A stretch of DNA of 36,992 nucleotides. Source: a virus. A program made the translations under genes and the position numbers. The notes beneath the pieces were generated by a model. It was not told the origin of the DNA and searched no databases. It was given only the letters and a program-made list of their open reading frames with translations. Positions within the stretch are counted from its first letter, which is position 1. Every line of letters begins with the position of its first letter. Below, in pieces: positions 25,707-33,724 of the stretch. The stretch covers positions 1 to 36,992 of the IMG/VR virus record IMGVR_UViG_3300046336_000273. The stretch is one strand, 5' to 3'.

Positions 25707-28526
25707 TCACTCGCATACCTCGCATCCCTCATCCATCCTGCACATTTCACCAAATCTGCCACTTCCTTGTTGACCAGTGGCTGTTACGGCGTTTAATATT
25801 CCTACGCGTCCTGTGGACTTTTCTGCACTAGTAGAGCCCAGTGTGCGTAAGTAGTAGGTGGTCTTGAGTCCCAGTGTCCATGCCAGCATGTATGTATCAT
25901 GCAGTAATTTGCCGTTGGCTTGAGCGATATATAGGTTGAGGCTTTGGGATTGGTCAATCCACTTCTGCCTACGAGCTGCTGCCGATATTAGCCATTTTGG
26001 CTCTATCTCAAATGCGGTGGTGTAGAGTTGCTTGATAGCTGGCGGTATCCGCTCAATAGGTTGCACACTGCCGTTAAAGTACTTTAGATCTGCTCGCATT
26101 ACTTCATCCCATAGCTGAAGCTTCTTAAGCTCATGCACTAATTGCTCATTAGCAACAGTAAACTCGCCTGACAGATTGGACTTAACAAAGATATTCTGAT
26201 AGTTTGGCTCAATGCTAGCAAACACACCGACAATATTAGCAATAGTTGCAGTGGGAGCAATAGCCAGACAGTTTGAGTTACGCATGCCATGTTGGGCAAT
26301 TAGGTCTCGTACTGGCTGCCAATCTAGCTGTGAACTGGTGTCGTACTGTAAATATTCGGCACCGCGTTGTTGTGCCAGCAACTCCAGGCTATCTTGCGGC
26401 AATATTCCTCTGTCCCATAAGCTACCTTTATATGTAGAGTAAGTACCCCGCTCTTGTGCAAGCATTGCAGAGGCACGATAGGCATAATAAGCCACAGCTT
26501 CGGTAGAGACATCAGCAAAAGAGACTGCTTCCTCACTCCCATATGGTATTTGTTGCAAATACAAACAGTCCTGAAAGCCCATCATCCCTAAACCCACGGG
26601 GCGATGCTTCTTATTGGAATTAGCTGCTTTATCTACTGGGTAAAAATTCACATCAATGACATTATCTAACATCCGCATTGCAGTAGTAATAGTCGCTTGC
26701 AGTTTAGTATGGTTGATGCCAGCAGCAGTAATATGATTCGCGAGATTGACCGAACCCAAATTGCACACTGCTATTTCTTCTGCATTGGTGTTTAGCGTAA
26801 TCTCGGTACATAGATTAGATGAATGCACCATGCCTACATGTTGCTGAGGCGAGCGAATGTTGCAAGCATCCTTAAAGGTAAACCATGGATGACCAGTTTC
26901 AAATAGCATGCTTAGCATCTTACGCCATAATTCCACTGCAGGGATACGTTTGTAAATCTTTAGCTTGCCTTGCTGTCCCATGACTTCATAGTGGCAATAT
27001 AGGATATTAAACTCCTGCCCAACAGTATCATGTAAGCGTGGTACTTCATCAGGAGAGAATAGCGACCAATCTTGCTTATGCTGCACACGCTGCATGAATA
27101 AGTCTGGGATCCAGTGAGCAGTATTTAGGTCATGGGTGCGACGGCGGTCATCTCCACCAGTTGTACGGCGTAATTCTACAAATTCCTCAATGTCAGCATG
27201 CCAGGTCTCCAAGTAGACACAAGCTGAACCTCTTCTTTTGCCACCTTGATTGACTGCCACGCATAGTGCATTGACTACACTCAGAAAAGGTATTACTCCC
27301 TGAGATTGACCATTAGTTCCCTTAATAGTTGCACCCAATGCACGTACTGGCGTCCAGTCATTGCCCAGTCCACCAGCGAACTTAGACAGCATGCCATTAT
27401 CTTTGTAACTATCGCAAATCTCGCTTAAACTATCTGCTACCGTGCTGATATAACAGCTGGAGAGCTGAGAATGGGTGGTACCTGCATTAAAAAGTGTCGG
27501 AGTGCTGGGCATAAAGTCAAAGCTAGAAATTAGCAAATAAAACTCAATTGCTCGCTTATTTTTGTGTGGCTCATTGAGAGCTAAACCCATCGCTACTCGC
27601 ATGAAGAAGAACTGCGGCAGTTCAATACGGCGTCCGCTAATATGTAAAAAATAGCGATCGTACAAAGTCTGCAAGCCCAAGTACTTAAATTGCAGGTCAC
27701 GGTTGGCATCTAACACGGCAGCCAGTAAATCTAAATCAAACTCAGCTAAAGCTGGATTAAGCTGCTGGGCATTAATGCCATTAGTAATGAACTGGATAAA
27801 CTGCAGCTTATATTCATACTGATAAAAGTGTGGGTCAATCTTAATATCAATACCAATCCCGCTTACTTCATGCCATAGCTTATTTAGTAATAAGCGAGCC
27901 GCTAACAGCGAGTATTGGGGCTCAACCTCTATGTATTGCTTGGCTGCCATGATATAGGCATTGCATACTTCGGCAGCACTTGCGCCAGTATAGAGTTCTT
28001 TAGCTACTTCTTGTTGTATTAAGTCAGCTGACGTATGCGGTAAAGCAGCGGCAAGCTGGGCAAGTATGGGACTGTGTGGTGCAGCTGGATTATCAACTAC
28101 AACCTTATCGGCTATTATTGCTACATCAGCCAAACGATGCTGCTTGTGTTGCTCCCTATACAGAATATATGCCCGAGCAATATCATGCTCGCCATTACTC
28201 ATGAGTATTCGCTCCACATTATCCTGTATCTCTTCAATGTGAATAGAGCCACCTGTAGGATGGCGTTGCTGAATAGTTTGCATAACAGTAGCTGCTAACT
28301 TTCCTACATGTTCTCGCAAGCTAGATGAGTGCACATAATTAGTGCCATGTACGCTAATATAAACTTTTGTTACAGCAGTAATGATTTTGTTGCTGTTAAA
28401 TGCCACTACTTCACCCGTACGGCGAATAACATAATAGACTATTGGCTGTTGATTGCTATTATGCTGCAATGGAATGGACGAAGCGTAAGGTTGTTGTAGT
28501 TGGTGATTATGTGGGTGAGATAGCAT
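25707..28526 (-). CDS. nrdA: Ribonucleoside-diphosphate reductase class Ia, large subunit
   Basis: Catalyses reduction of ribonucleoside diphosphates to deoxyribonucleotides with a small radical-generating subunit. The 939-residue product is longer than E. coli NrdA (761) but intact. An ATP-cone lies near residues 30-130. Catalytic residues are present: Cys358 (SSCYIS), Cys573 in NLCTEI, Cys588 in AVCNLG, Tyr891-Tyr892 (TTYYLR), and the C-terminal CEVCE with Cys935 and Cys938. RRGSACVYLETWH and RNSNCLAIAPTAT are typical. No nrdB occurs in the window. Line 26701-26760 has 26 of 60 G/C, well above flanking phage DNA. It lies tail-to-tail with the holin-like gene and starts beside a truncated methyltransferase remnant. 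Identification is very secure. Confidence 0.97.
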   Translation of the reverse strand: MLSHPHNHQLQQPYASSIPLQHNSNQQPIVYYVIRRTGEVVAFNSNKIITAVTKVYISVHGTNYVHSSSLREHVGKLAATVMQTIQQRHPTGGSIHIEEIQDNVERILMSNGEHDIARAYILYREQHKQHRLADVAIIADKVVVDNPAAPHSPILAQLAAALPHTSADLIQQEVAKELYTGASAAEVCNAYIMAAKQYIEVEPQYSLLAARLLLNKLWHEVSGIGIDIKIDPHFYQYEYKLQFIQFITNGINAQQLNPALAEFDLDLLAAVLDANRDLQFKYLGLQTLYDRYFLHISGRRIELPQFFFMRVAMGLALNEPHKNKRAIEFYLLISSFDFMPSTPTLFNAGTTHSQLSSCYISTVADSLSEICDSYKDNGMLSKFAGGLGNDWTPVRALGATIKGTNGQSQGVIPFLSVVNALCVAVNQGGKRRGSACVYLETWHADIEEFVELRRTTGGDDRRRTHDLNTAHWIPDLFMQRVQHKQDWSLFSPDEVPRLHDTVGQEFNILYCHYEVMGQQGKLKIYKRIPAVELWRKMLSMLFETGHPWFTFKDACNIRSPQQHVGMVHSSNLCTEITLNTNAEEIAVCNLGSVNLANHITAAGINHTKLQATITTAMRMLDNVIDVNFYPVDKAANSNKKHRPVGLGMMGFQDCLYLQQIPYGSEEAVSFADVSTEAVAYYAYRASAMLAQERGTYSTYKGSLWDRGILPQDSLELLAQQRGAEYLQYDTSSQLDWQPVRDLIAQHGMRNSNCLAIAPTATIANIVGVFASIEPNYQNIFVKSNLSGEFTVANEQLVHELKKLQLWDEVMRADLKYFNGSVQPIERIPPAIKQLYTTAFEIEPKWLISAAARRQKWIDQSQSLNLYIAQANGKLLHDTYMLAWTLGLKTTYYLRTLGSTSAEKSTGRVGILNAVTATGQQGSGRFGEMCRMDEGCEVCE

Positions 28527-28615
28527 AGAATCGTGTCCTTATGGGATTGGTTGATAGGGGCTTAGTGTAAGGCTATGGGGTGATTAGTAGTTAGATTTAT
28601 GATAGTCAATCAAAA
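28527..28615 (-). promoter_or_regulatory. nrdA upstream region
   Basis: On the minus strand TTGACT (28609-28604) and TAATCA 17 bases later form a weak promoter candidate, and AAGGA lies 9 bases before the nrdA ATG. The region is more GC-rich than the adjacent phage DNA and seems to belong with nrdA rather than the phage, so a junction lies close to 28610-28620. No clear NrdR box pair was recognised. Confidence 0.4.
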
Positions 28616-28747
28616 TCAATTTTTGATCTTATCATATTCATAGTTTGTTATATTATATGGTTGGTCAGTTAATACTAAATCAACGCTTTCATCTGTTATC
28701 TGTTTTAATATGTCAAAAAAATCTGCATGATGAATTTTATTGATCAT
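28616..28747 (-). pseudogene. Truncated N6-adenine DNA methyltransferase remnant
   Basis: A 43-codon frame starts at ATG 28747, overlapping the lysozyme stop as TAATG. It reads like the N-terminus of a Dam/DpnA-type methyltransferase: ADFFDILKQITDESVDLVLTDQPYNI. The catalytic motif DPPY appears as DQPY. The frame ends at TGA soon after, where full-length enzymes continue for 200 or more residues, and the rest is absent; nrdA sequence begins just beyond. It is probably a gene interrupted when nrdA arrived. Confidence 0.7.
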
Positions 28748-29271
28748 TAAATTAATTTACCGTTCTTGATTGTTTTCAATCCATATTTATATGGTGAACT
28801 GTAATTTCCATTACAATATAACTCAACTTCATCATGTCTACGATTATCTACTCCAATGTTATATAGACCACCAACCTTATTATATTCAAGGAACTTATTG
28901 CTTATTCTTTTGTAATCATTTGGATCAGACTTTATTAAATCATCTAAATGACAGTATGTGGTTGCAAGAATATTACCTACATTATAAACAAATGATACAA
29001 GTGCGTCAAATTGATATTGTATTAGTTTTGCTTTAATAACATTATTTATATGTGCCACATTTCCCATTAAATGATGTGTGAACATATCCATAGCGTACTC
29101 TGCAGTGATAGTTTGGTCTTGCATAGTTACATGTATACCGTTTTGATACACTGTGCTACCAAAACCAATAGTTGCAACACCTTTACTATCCAAATATGGT
29201 ATTAAATTAGGTTTTGCATTTACTGTTTCGTGTAATACGATAAACCATTTGCCTTTTTCACTAATATTCAT
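28747..29271 (-). CDS. Phage lysozyme (endolysin), GH24 type
   Basis: Cleaves host peptidoglycan at the end of infection. The 174-residue product has the GH24 pattern: HETVNAKPNLIPYLDSKGVATIGFGST at residues 14-40, with candidate catalytic Glu15, Asp28 and Thr34, then QYQFDALVSFVYNVG and, near the end, RRHDEVELY. Between Glu and Asp it is a few residues longer than T4 lysozyme. No signal peptide is present, so a holin is needed. GAGGAGC precedes the ATG. The gene lies on the opposite strand from the late block, which is unusual. Its stop overlaps the start of the methyltransferase remnant. Confidence 0.88.
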   Translation of the reverse strand: MNISEKGKWFIVLHETVNAKPNLIPYLDSKGVATIGFGSTVYQNGIHVTMQDQTITAEYAMDMFTHHLMGNVAHINNVIKAKLIQYQFDALVSFVYNVGNILATTYCHLDDLIKSDPNDYKRISNKFLEYNKVGGLYNIGVDNRRHDEVELYCNGNYSSPYKYGLKTIKNGKLI

Positions 29272-29338
29272 ACTGCTCCTCTTATTATTAAATTAATATT
29301 AGACAATGCGTATATCCCACTAATCATTTATACTGAAG

Positions 29339-29485
29339 TTACCATCCTACTTCTATTGTACCAGATAATCTCTTAGCAAAATTAATTACTACTCCTAAAA
29401 ATTTCACTTTACAGCTCAATCCATCTGTGTTGGTTGTAGCTTGAAATTGTCCAAATAGTTTATTCCAATTTAAAAAAAATATCAG
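29339..29485 (-). pseudogene. Remnant open frame of unknown origin
   Basis: Minus-strand translation gives WNKLFGQFQATTNTDGLSCKVKF... and ends IEVGW before a stop at 29339-29341. It looks like coding sequence but has no start codon; just upstream is a run of eight T (A at 29472-29479). A one-base change there could join it to the LQALDNLTDIFF frame (stop 29460). No family is recognised. It is treated as the decayed end of a gene. Confidence 0.4.
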
Positions 29486-29522
29486 TTAAATTATCTAGCG
29501 CTTGCAATGAAAAAATAAGGAT

Positions 29523-29555
29523 ATGATCCTGTATTTCTTCAATGTTAATCGAACC
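29523..29555 (-). pseudogene. Short scrap resembling nrdA ATP-cone
   Basis: Minus-strand translation gives GSINIEEIQDH, compared with GSIHIEEIQDN in the intact NrdA of this window. At the DNA level 28 of 33 bases match positions 28218-28250. Similarity stops abruptly on both sides. It sits between the parA remnant and the 29339 remnant, so it may be a scrap of an older nrdA copy or of another ATP-cone gene. It is too short to be sure. Confidence 0.45.
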
Positions 29556-29565
29556 ATGATTTATC

Positions 29566-29876
29566 CTAAAAACTTATTTTTGTATTGCATACTCCTGCAT
29601 TATCATATAAGCCTTTCTGCAGAAAATCTGCAATAGAAAGGTATTGACTCAAATAATTTTTCCATTTGCTACTGTTATCAATCTCTAGCGTTAGTTTATT
29701 ATAGTGCTGTGCATCAGTAGATAGGACATACATAGCAGGGGTAAGATTTATTTGTGGATCGGCATCAATGATTAATGCCTTTTACCTAAATCAGCCGTTT
29801 GAAACCCCACATTATGTACTAAAGTAGTCTTCCATACTCCGCCTTTATGATTTAAAAATGTAATTATTTTTTCCAT
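29566..29876 (-). pseudogene. parA: parA-family partition ATPase pseudogene
   Basis: From ATG at 29876 the minus strand encodes MEKIITFLNHKGGVWKTT, then LVHNVGFQTADLGKR, the start of a ParA protein. The deviant Walker motif KGGVGKTT has become KGGVWKTT by one base. A stop follows at 29772. Shifting by one base continues with LIIDADPQINLT, the next ParA motif, and runs to a stop at 29566, about 100 residues in all instead of about 200-250. So it has a frameshift, a mutated Walker A and a missing C-terminus. ParA ATPases segregate plasmids. A short open frame upstream ends TAATG at the start codon. Confidence 0.75.
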
Positions 29877-29957
29877 TAGATTGCTTTCTTATAGAGAAAA
29901 TTCATGCTTTTAATGAGCTGTTGCTGACTTACTTTTATGGTGTCAGCGTTAATAAAT

Positions 29958-29973
29958 GGCAGGTTTCCCTGCC
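29958..29973. terminator. Hairpin terminator downstream of 29989-30285
   Basis: GGCAGG (29958-29963) pairs with CCTGCC (29968-29973) around a 4-base loop, lying just past the stop codon of the leftward gene at 29989. On the minus strand it is followed by ATTTATT, a weak T-rich tail. Probably an intrinsic terminator. Confidence 0.5.
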
Positions 29974-29988
29974 AATATTATATTAAGA

Positions 29989-30285
29989 TTAAATGTTCGT
30001 TGTTATTGTAGTTGGATTAACAGCAATAGCGTCATCATCAGTAATAACTGGTTGATTAATTACAATATTTGCACTGATAGGAATTTGTGACCCATATAAA
30101 TATATATCGGCATTATTTAGCGTTCTTATCTGCAATTTAGCTGTTTTACTATTATCTACTTCAGTAATTATATCTTTATTCAATATATTTACATTAGACC
30201 CTGTAGATTTTATATTGATAGATAGATCTAGGTCAGAGCCTAAACCCACTTGCATTGCTTGTGCTATAGTTCCTTGTCCTGGCAT
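29989..30285 (-). CDS. Hypothetical phage protein
   Basis: The ATG at 30285 gives 98 residues and has AAAGGGG six bases upstream; a longer frame begins at 30300 without such a site. No family is recognised. It is rich in Thr, Ile, Asn and Asp, beta-like, with MPGQGTIAQAMQVGLGSDLDLS at the N-terminus, and lacks membrane segments. A small virion or decoration protein would fit such composition, but there is no positional support. It ends before a hairpin. Confidence 0.6.
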   Translation of the reverse strand: MPGQGTIAQAMQVGLGSDLDLSINIKSTGSNVNILNKDIITEVDNSKTAKLQIRTLNNADIYLYGSQIPISANIVINQPVITDDDAIAVNPTTITTNI

Positions 30286-30337
30286 AATTACCCCTTTCAA
30301 TTATTAACGAGATTGCTAATATGGATTATAACAATAT

Positions 30338-30367
30338 TTGACACCATAGTTTTTATTATGATATAAT
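30338..30367 (+). promoter_or_regulatory. Consensus sigma70 promoter for spanin genes
   Basis: TTGACA at 30338-30343 and TATAAT at 30362-30367 are perfect consensus hexamers, 18 bases apart. Transcription would start near 30374 and read into a 7-codon open frame (30387-30410) and then Rz. The two flanking leftward genes face away from or oppose it, so this island needs its own promoter. Confidence 0.75.
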
Positions 30368-30386
30368 ATTGATAGAAAGGTAGAAT

Positions 30387-30410
30387 ATGTTTATTGTTAT
30401 ATTTTTATAG
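30387..30410 (+). CDS. Possible leader peptide MFIVIFL
   Basis: ATG at 30387 has AAAGG six bases upstream and encodes seven codons, MFIVIFL, ending TAG 11 bases before the Rz start codon, which itself lacks a clear ribosome-binding site. Translational coupling from the leader to Rz is inferred. It may also be chance. Confidence 0.35.
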   Translation: MFIVIFL

Positions 30411-30421
30411 ATTGCTAAAAT

Positions 30422-30898
30422 ATGATAAGAAACATTTTTGCCTTTCTCCTCTTAATTGGGGCATTAATAGTACTTTATAAGTATGGTTATAATAATGGTA
30501 TTAATACAGAGAGGTTATCGTGGGTAAATGTACAAAATAAATACATGCAAGAAATTAATGTTAAACAGCAATCAATTAATCAGCTTAACGAAAGTTATAC
30601 AATACTAAAGAGTGATTATGTACAGCAATATAACTTACATAAAATATATGTTAAAGAACATAAAAATGCTATTAATAGCTCCAATTATATCAGTAATGAT
30701 AACTTCGTGCGGTTCATTGTCGACCCAACATCAGGTTATTGCGAAATGCCAAAATCCAGTAATACCGTCGCAACTGCTAGTAAAGATGAATCAGCTCCAG
30801 CCGATAGAGTCTTATCTTACATTAACGATGCCATAGTGCATGACACTAAATGTGTTAACCAATTGAATAGCTTGATTGATGTAATAGGTAAATTGTAA
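30422..30898 (+). CDS. Rz: Inner-membrane spanin, Rz-like
   Basis: The 158-residue product has a positively charged N-terminus, one transmembrane segment (about residues 4-24, NIFAFLLLIGALIVLYKYGY) and a periplasmic coiled-coil region (about 30-85). With its outer-membrane partner it fuses the two membranes in the last step of Gram-negative lysis. The partner is encoded inside it in a different frame. It is a plus-strand island between leftward genes with a consensus promoter. It overlaps the 3' end of the opposite methyltransferase gene by 44 bases. Confidence 0.78.
   Translation: MIRNIFAFLLLIGALIVLYKYGYNNGINTERLSWVNVQNKYMQEINVKQQSINQLNESYTILKSDYVQQYNLHKIYVKEHKNAINSSNYISNDNFVRFIVDPTSGYCEMPKSSNTVATASKDESAPADRVLSYINDAIVHDTKCVNQLNSLIDVIGKL
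30648..30836 (+). CDS. Rz1: Outer-membrane lipoprotein spanin, Rz1-like (embedded in Rz)
   Basis: In the +1 frame relative to Rz, the ATG at 30648 (or 30666) gives MLKNIKMLLIAPIISVMITSCGSL. That is a lipoprotein signal with Lys-rich start, hydrophobic core and lipobox ITSC. The mature part is about 42 residues beginning at Cys and contains the NPVIPSQLLV stretch common in Rz1 proteins. It lies wholly within Rz, as in lambda. This nested pair is strong evidence for a spanin complex and a Gram-negative host. The exact start is uncertain; the frame extends back to 30612. Confidence 0.75.
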   Translation: MLKNIKMLLIAPIISVMITSCGSLSTQHQVIAKCQNPVIPSQLLVKMNQLQPIESYLTLTMP

Positions 30899-33614
30899 CA
30901 TACTTGTTACCAATCCCAACTACTCTTAACAACAGTTCAAATCCATATCTAGCATTGCCAATACTGTTACCGTAGTCATTCGCATTATTCTCAATACTAC
31001 TGTCTTTATGAGTTGTAATGCTCTGTCTTTCCATCACCCATTCAATAGCTGATTTACCATTGATAACATAGTTATAAGATGTTAAAGGTATGTTTCTAAT
31101 AGTTATGTTCTTATTAAAGATGATAACTGTTTTGTCTGTAACATTCTTATCATCAACAACTTTCTTACCAAACTTCATCTGTGTAACATAAAAGTCAGAC
31201 TCTGTTAATTCATTAGAGCTATACTTAAATTCAATACCTTTGTAAAACAGTTCTACACCATCATACATTGGTAATGTTTCATAATTGAGATGTAAATAAG
31301 CAAGTTTTCTGCCTAATGTTTCATAATGTTTGAATTCAGCAAAGGTTTCAATTCTTGGAATGCGTGGTAAAGCTTTAGTTAAGTTATCAGCATACTTAGT
31401 GCGATATTCTGTATTATGTAGATAACCATAAATGTGGTAAAAGAGTTCTTCTTTAGTTATCTTTTCATGATAGAAGTTAGCAAAATGAGCTAATCCCGCA
31501 TTTGTAATTCCATCTCTCCGTTGATACTTTTTGCCACTCTTGCCAATAAAGATGTTCGTTGCATCAATAGAAAGAGAATCGTTTATTGGTTCATAGAGGT
31601 ATAGTGGGAATAGTTGAGTGGCAGATATTGCACCTAAATCTGTTATTGTATCACTCATCAGTACAGAAAAACTATTTGCACCAATTGAACTCACACCAAT
31701 AACCCTATTCTCCACATATTCCTCTGGGAAAAGTTGTTGCATTTGATAAGTTCTGTTAAGAATATCTGCTTTGTTATAGCAATAACATTTAGTAAAAGGA
31801 CGGTATAAAGCTGTTATTATTTTATTTACATCAAATATTTTGTTTGCTTCTCTAGAGATGTCATATCTGTAATCTCTAGACCAACTTATCCACTTATCAA
31901 CTACAATACCTGCCTTTTTCTCTGTTTCATGTAGATAATTAGCGATAAATTTCTCGGCATCCTTGCCTTTTGGTTGGTTCTTGCGGGCATCGCTGATCTT
32001 GTAAAGTTCCAACTGTTCATTATAATAACCAATCATTCTTTGTACATTTTGAGCTAACTTTTCGGGTGAATAGTTATAGACCCAAGCATCACGACTGGTT
32101 GCTAAACCTCTTGAATAGTTCTCAAATATCGTTACTTCGCTCTTGTTTTTTTTGTTTCCTAATACAATATGTTCGTAAAAACTTTCTGTTCGTTGATTTA
32201 GCCAATCATGGTATTTGTCTGGTATTAAGTTCTGCCATAAATTCAATTTAGTGATATTGCCAACAGACTTTAATTCTGTAATTTTCTTTAGTTTAGTTTC
32301 ACGATTGAGATAATCACCAATATCATAATAGTAAATATTATGTTCTGTTTTGTTGGGATTTTTAACGAGTATCGTGATGGCAATTGGGGTTCGTGTTCCT
32401 TCTCCGAATATATTGCCGTTTTCTTGTCGCCTTTTCTCGCCTGATGTTCTAGCATTTCCCCTCAAATTAAACACATATATGCTGGTAAATTCTCTTGCTA
32501 AGCAATGCCTTAAACCATCTGCAGAGTTTGAATCTAACCAGCCTGCATTAGTAATAAATCCAATTACTCCGTTGTCTTTAATCCTATCGCTTGCCCAGCG
32601 AATAGCCCGAATATATGAATCATAAAGAGAGTTTTTATTGGTGGCAGTTGTGCTTTTAACATAACTTTCCTCAATACTCTTGTCTAATTTGGGATATTTA
32701 ACATTCTGATTATTATCATTTCCGCTCTTTTGTCCCGCAGAATAAGGAGGATTTCCAATTATCACCCGAATAGGTGCTTTCTTTTGCTTTGCACGCCGTT
32801 CGTTATTGTCTTTTAACTGTTGAGATGTCAATAAATCCTCTTTATCCTCATTTAATTGGAATGTATCGGTCAAACATATACCGCTAAACTGTTTATGCTC
32901 TTTGGTTTTATGATGATAAACTGACTCAATATTGATGGATGCGATGTAATATGCTAGTAAAACCAGCTCATTTGCGTATATTTCGGTTTGATACTTGTAT
33001 TTTAACTGGTCAATTGTCAATACATCACTCTGTATCAACCTCGTTATGAATGTGCCAGTGCCTGTGAATGGGTCGCTTATATGGACATTTTTATCACCCA
33101 ATTCCTGCTGAAACTCCAGTTTTAATATGTCATTAACGCTATGAATGATGAAATCTACACATTCAACAGGCGTATAAACTATGCCTAATCTTTCAGTCAA
33201 TCGTGGAAAAGCCTTCTTAAAAAATGTATCGTAGAGTTCAATAATTATCGTTTGGCGTGATGTGTCGTCGCTAATTCCTTCAATTCTCTTTTGAACCGCA
33301 GAATAAAAGCTTTTCAGACTCTCTGTATCTTGGGTCTCAAAGCTCTTGAGAACAGTTTGCATTGATTGCGATATTGGGTTGTTTTCAGTAAAACTGTAGT
33401 CTTGAAATAAGGCATTAAACACTGGTTTTGTGATGATATGCTGTGCCAACATCTCTATAACTTCAGCGGGGGTGATGCTATCGTTCAACTGACTTTTTAA
33501 CTCATTGACAAAATGATTGAAAGCTTGAGATGAAGTGGGATTAGTGGAGATTTGAGAGGTGATGCTGTTAATTACAGTTGTTGCAACATCAAATAGTAAA
33601 TTTTTATTAATCAT
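30855..33614 (-). CDS. Type ISP-like DNA methyltransferase/target-recognition protein lacking nuclease and helicase
   Basis: The 919-residue product resembles the C-terminal part of type ISP restriction-modification enzymes (LlaGI and LlaBIII type, about 1500-1600 residues). Residues about 45-110 are a coupler-like segment (EVIEMLAQHIITKPVFNALF). The gamma-type N6-adenine methyltransferase follows, with DPFTGTGTF at 181-189 and NPPY at 288-291. The last 400 residues look like the target-recognition domain. The N-terminal Mrr-type nuclease and SF2 helicase are missing, and no gene for them is nearby, so it probably only methylates. SAM from MetK is its cofactor. Line 32521-32580 has 22 of 60 G/C, between phage and metK values. 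A partial enzyme acting as anti-restriction methylase is inferred. Confidence 0.8.
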   Translation of the reverse strand: MINKNLLFDVATTVINSITSQISTNPTSSQAFNHFVNELKSQLNDSITPAEVIEMLAQHIITKPVFNALFQDYSFTENNPISQSMQTVLKSFETQDTESLKSFYSAVQKRIEGISDDTSRQTIIIELYDTFFKKAFPRLTERLGIVYTPVECVDFIIHSVNDILKLEFQQELGDKNVHISDPFTGTGTFITRLIQSDVLTIDQLKYKYQTEIYANELVLLAYYIASINIESVYHHKTKEHKQFSGICLTDTFQLNEDKEDLLTSQQLKDNNERRAKQKKAPIRVIIGNPPYSAGQKSGNDNNQNVKYPKLDKSIEESYVKSTTATNKNSLYDSYIRAIRWASDRIKDNGVIGFITNAGWLDSNSADGLRHCLAREFTSIYVFNLRGNARTSGEKRRQENGNIFGEGTRTPIAITILVKNPNKTEHNIYYYDIGDYLNRETKLKKITELKSVGNITKLNLWQNLIPDKYHDWLNQRTESFYEHIVLGNKKNKSEVTIFENYSRGLATSRDAWVYNYSPEKLAQNVQRMIGYYNEQLELYKISDARKNQPKGKDAEKFIANYLHETEKKAGIVVDKWISWSRDYRYDISREANKIFDVNKIITALYRPFTKCYCYNKADILNRTYQMQQLFPEEYVENRVIGVSSIGANSFSVLMSDTITDLGAISATQLFPLYLYEPINDSLSIDATNIFIGKSGKKYQRRDGITNAGLAHFANFYHEKITKEELFYHIYGYLHNTEYRTKYADNLTKALPRIPRIETFAEFKHYETLGRKLAYLHLNYETLPMYDGVELFYKGIEFKYSSNELTESDFYVTQMKFGKKVVDDKNVTDKTVIIFNKNITIRNIPLTSYNYVINGKSAIEWVMERQSITTHKDSSIENNANDYGNSIGNARYGFELLLRVVGIGNKYVTIYLLHQSSYSIG

Positions 33615-33724
33615 TAATCTACCATATATTTATTATTTGTTATAATTTGTATGTGCTTGTATTTATTTGTCTGATAAAGTTCATCACTTATCTACTCAAC
33701 CATTAACAAGCACACTAGTAAATT

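Noticed and set aside
667-28526. Plain bacterial chromosome segment with an adjacent prophage
   Set aside because: metK and nrdA lie on separate sides of the late block with other phage genes beyond nrdA, and the window ends in the same repeat at both ends, so they are embedded in the phage rather than flanking it. Chimeric assembly was not excluded.
28527-28615. NrdR-box regulation of nrdA
   Set aside because: Only an ACACTA half-like piece was seen, without the paired boxes expected.
32066-32625. Plus-strand open frames inside the methyltransferase gene
   Set aside because: Shadows of a long gene with clear motifs on the other strand.
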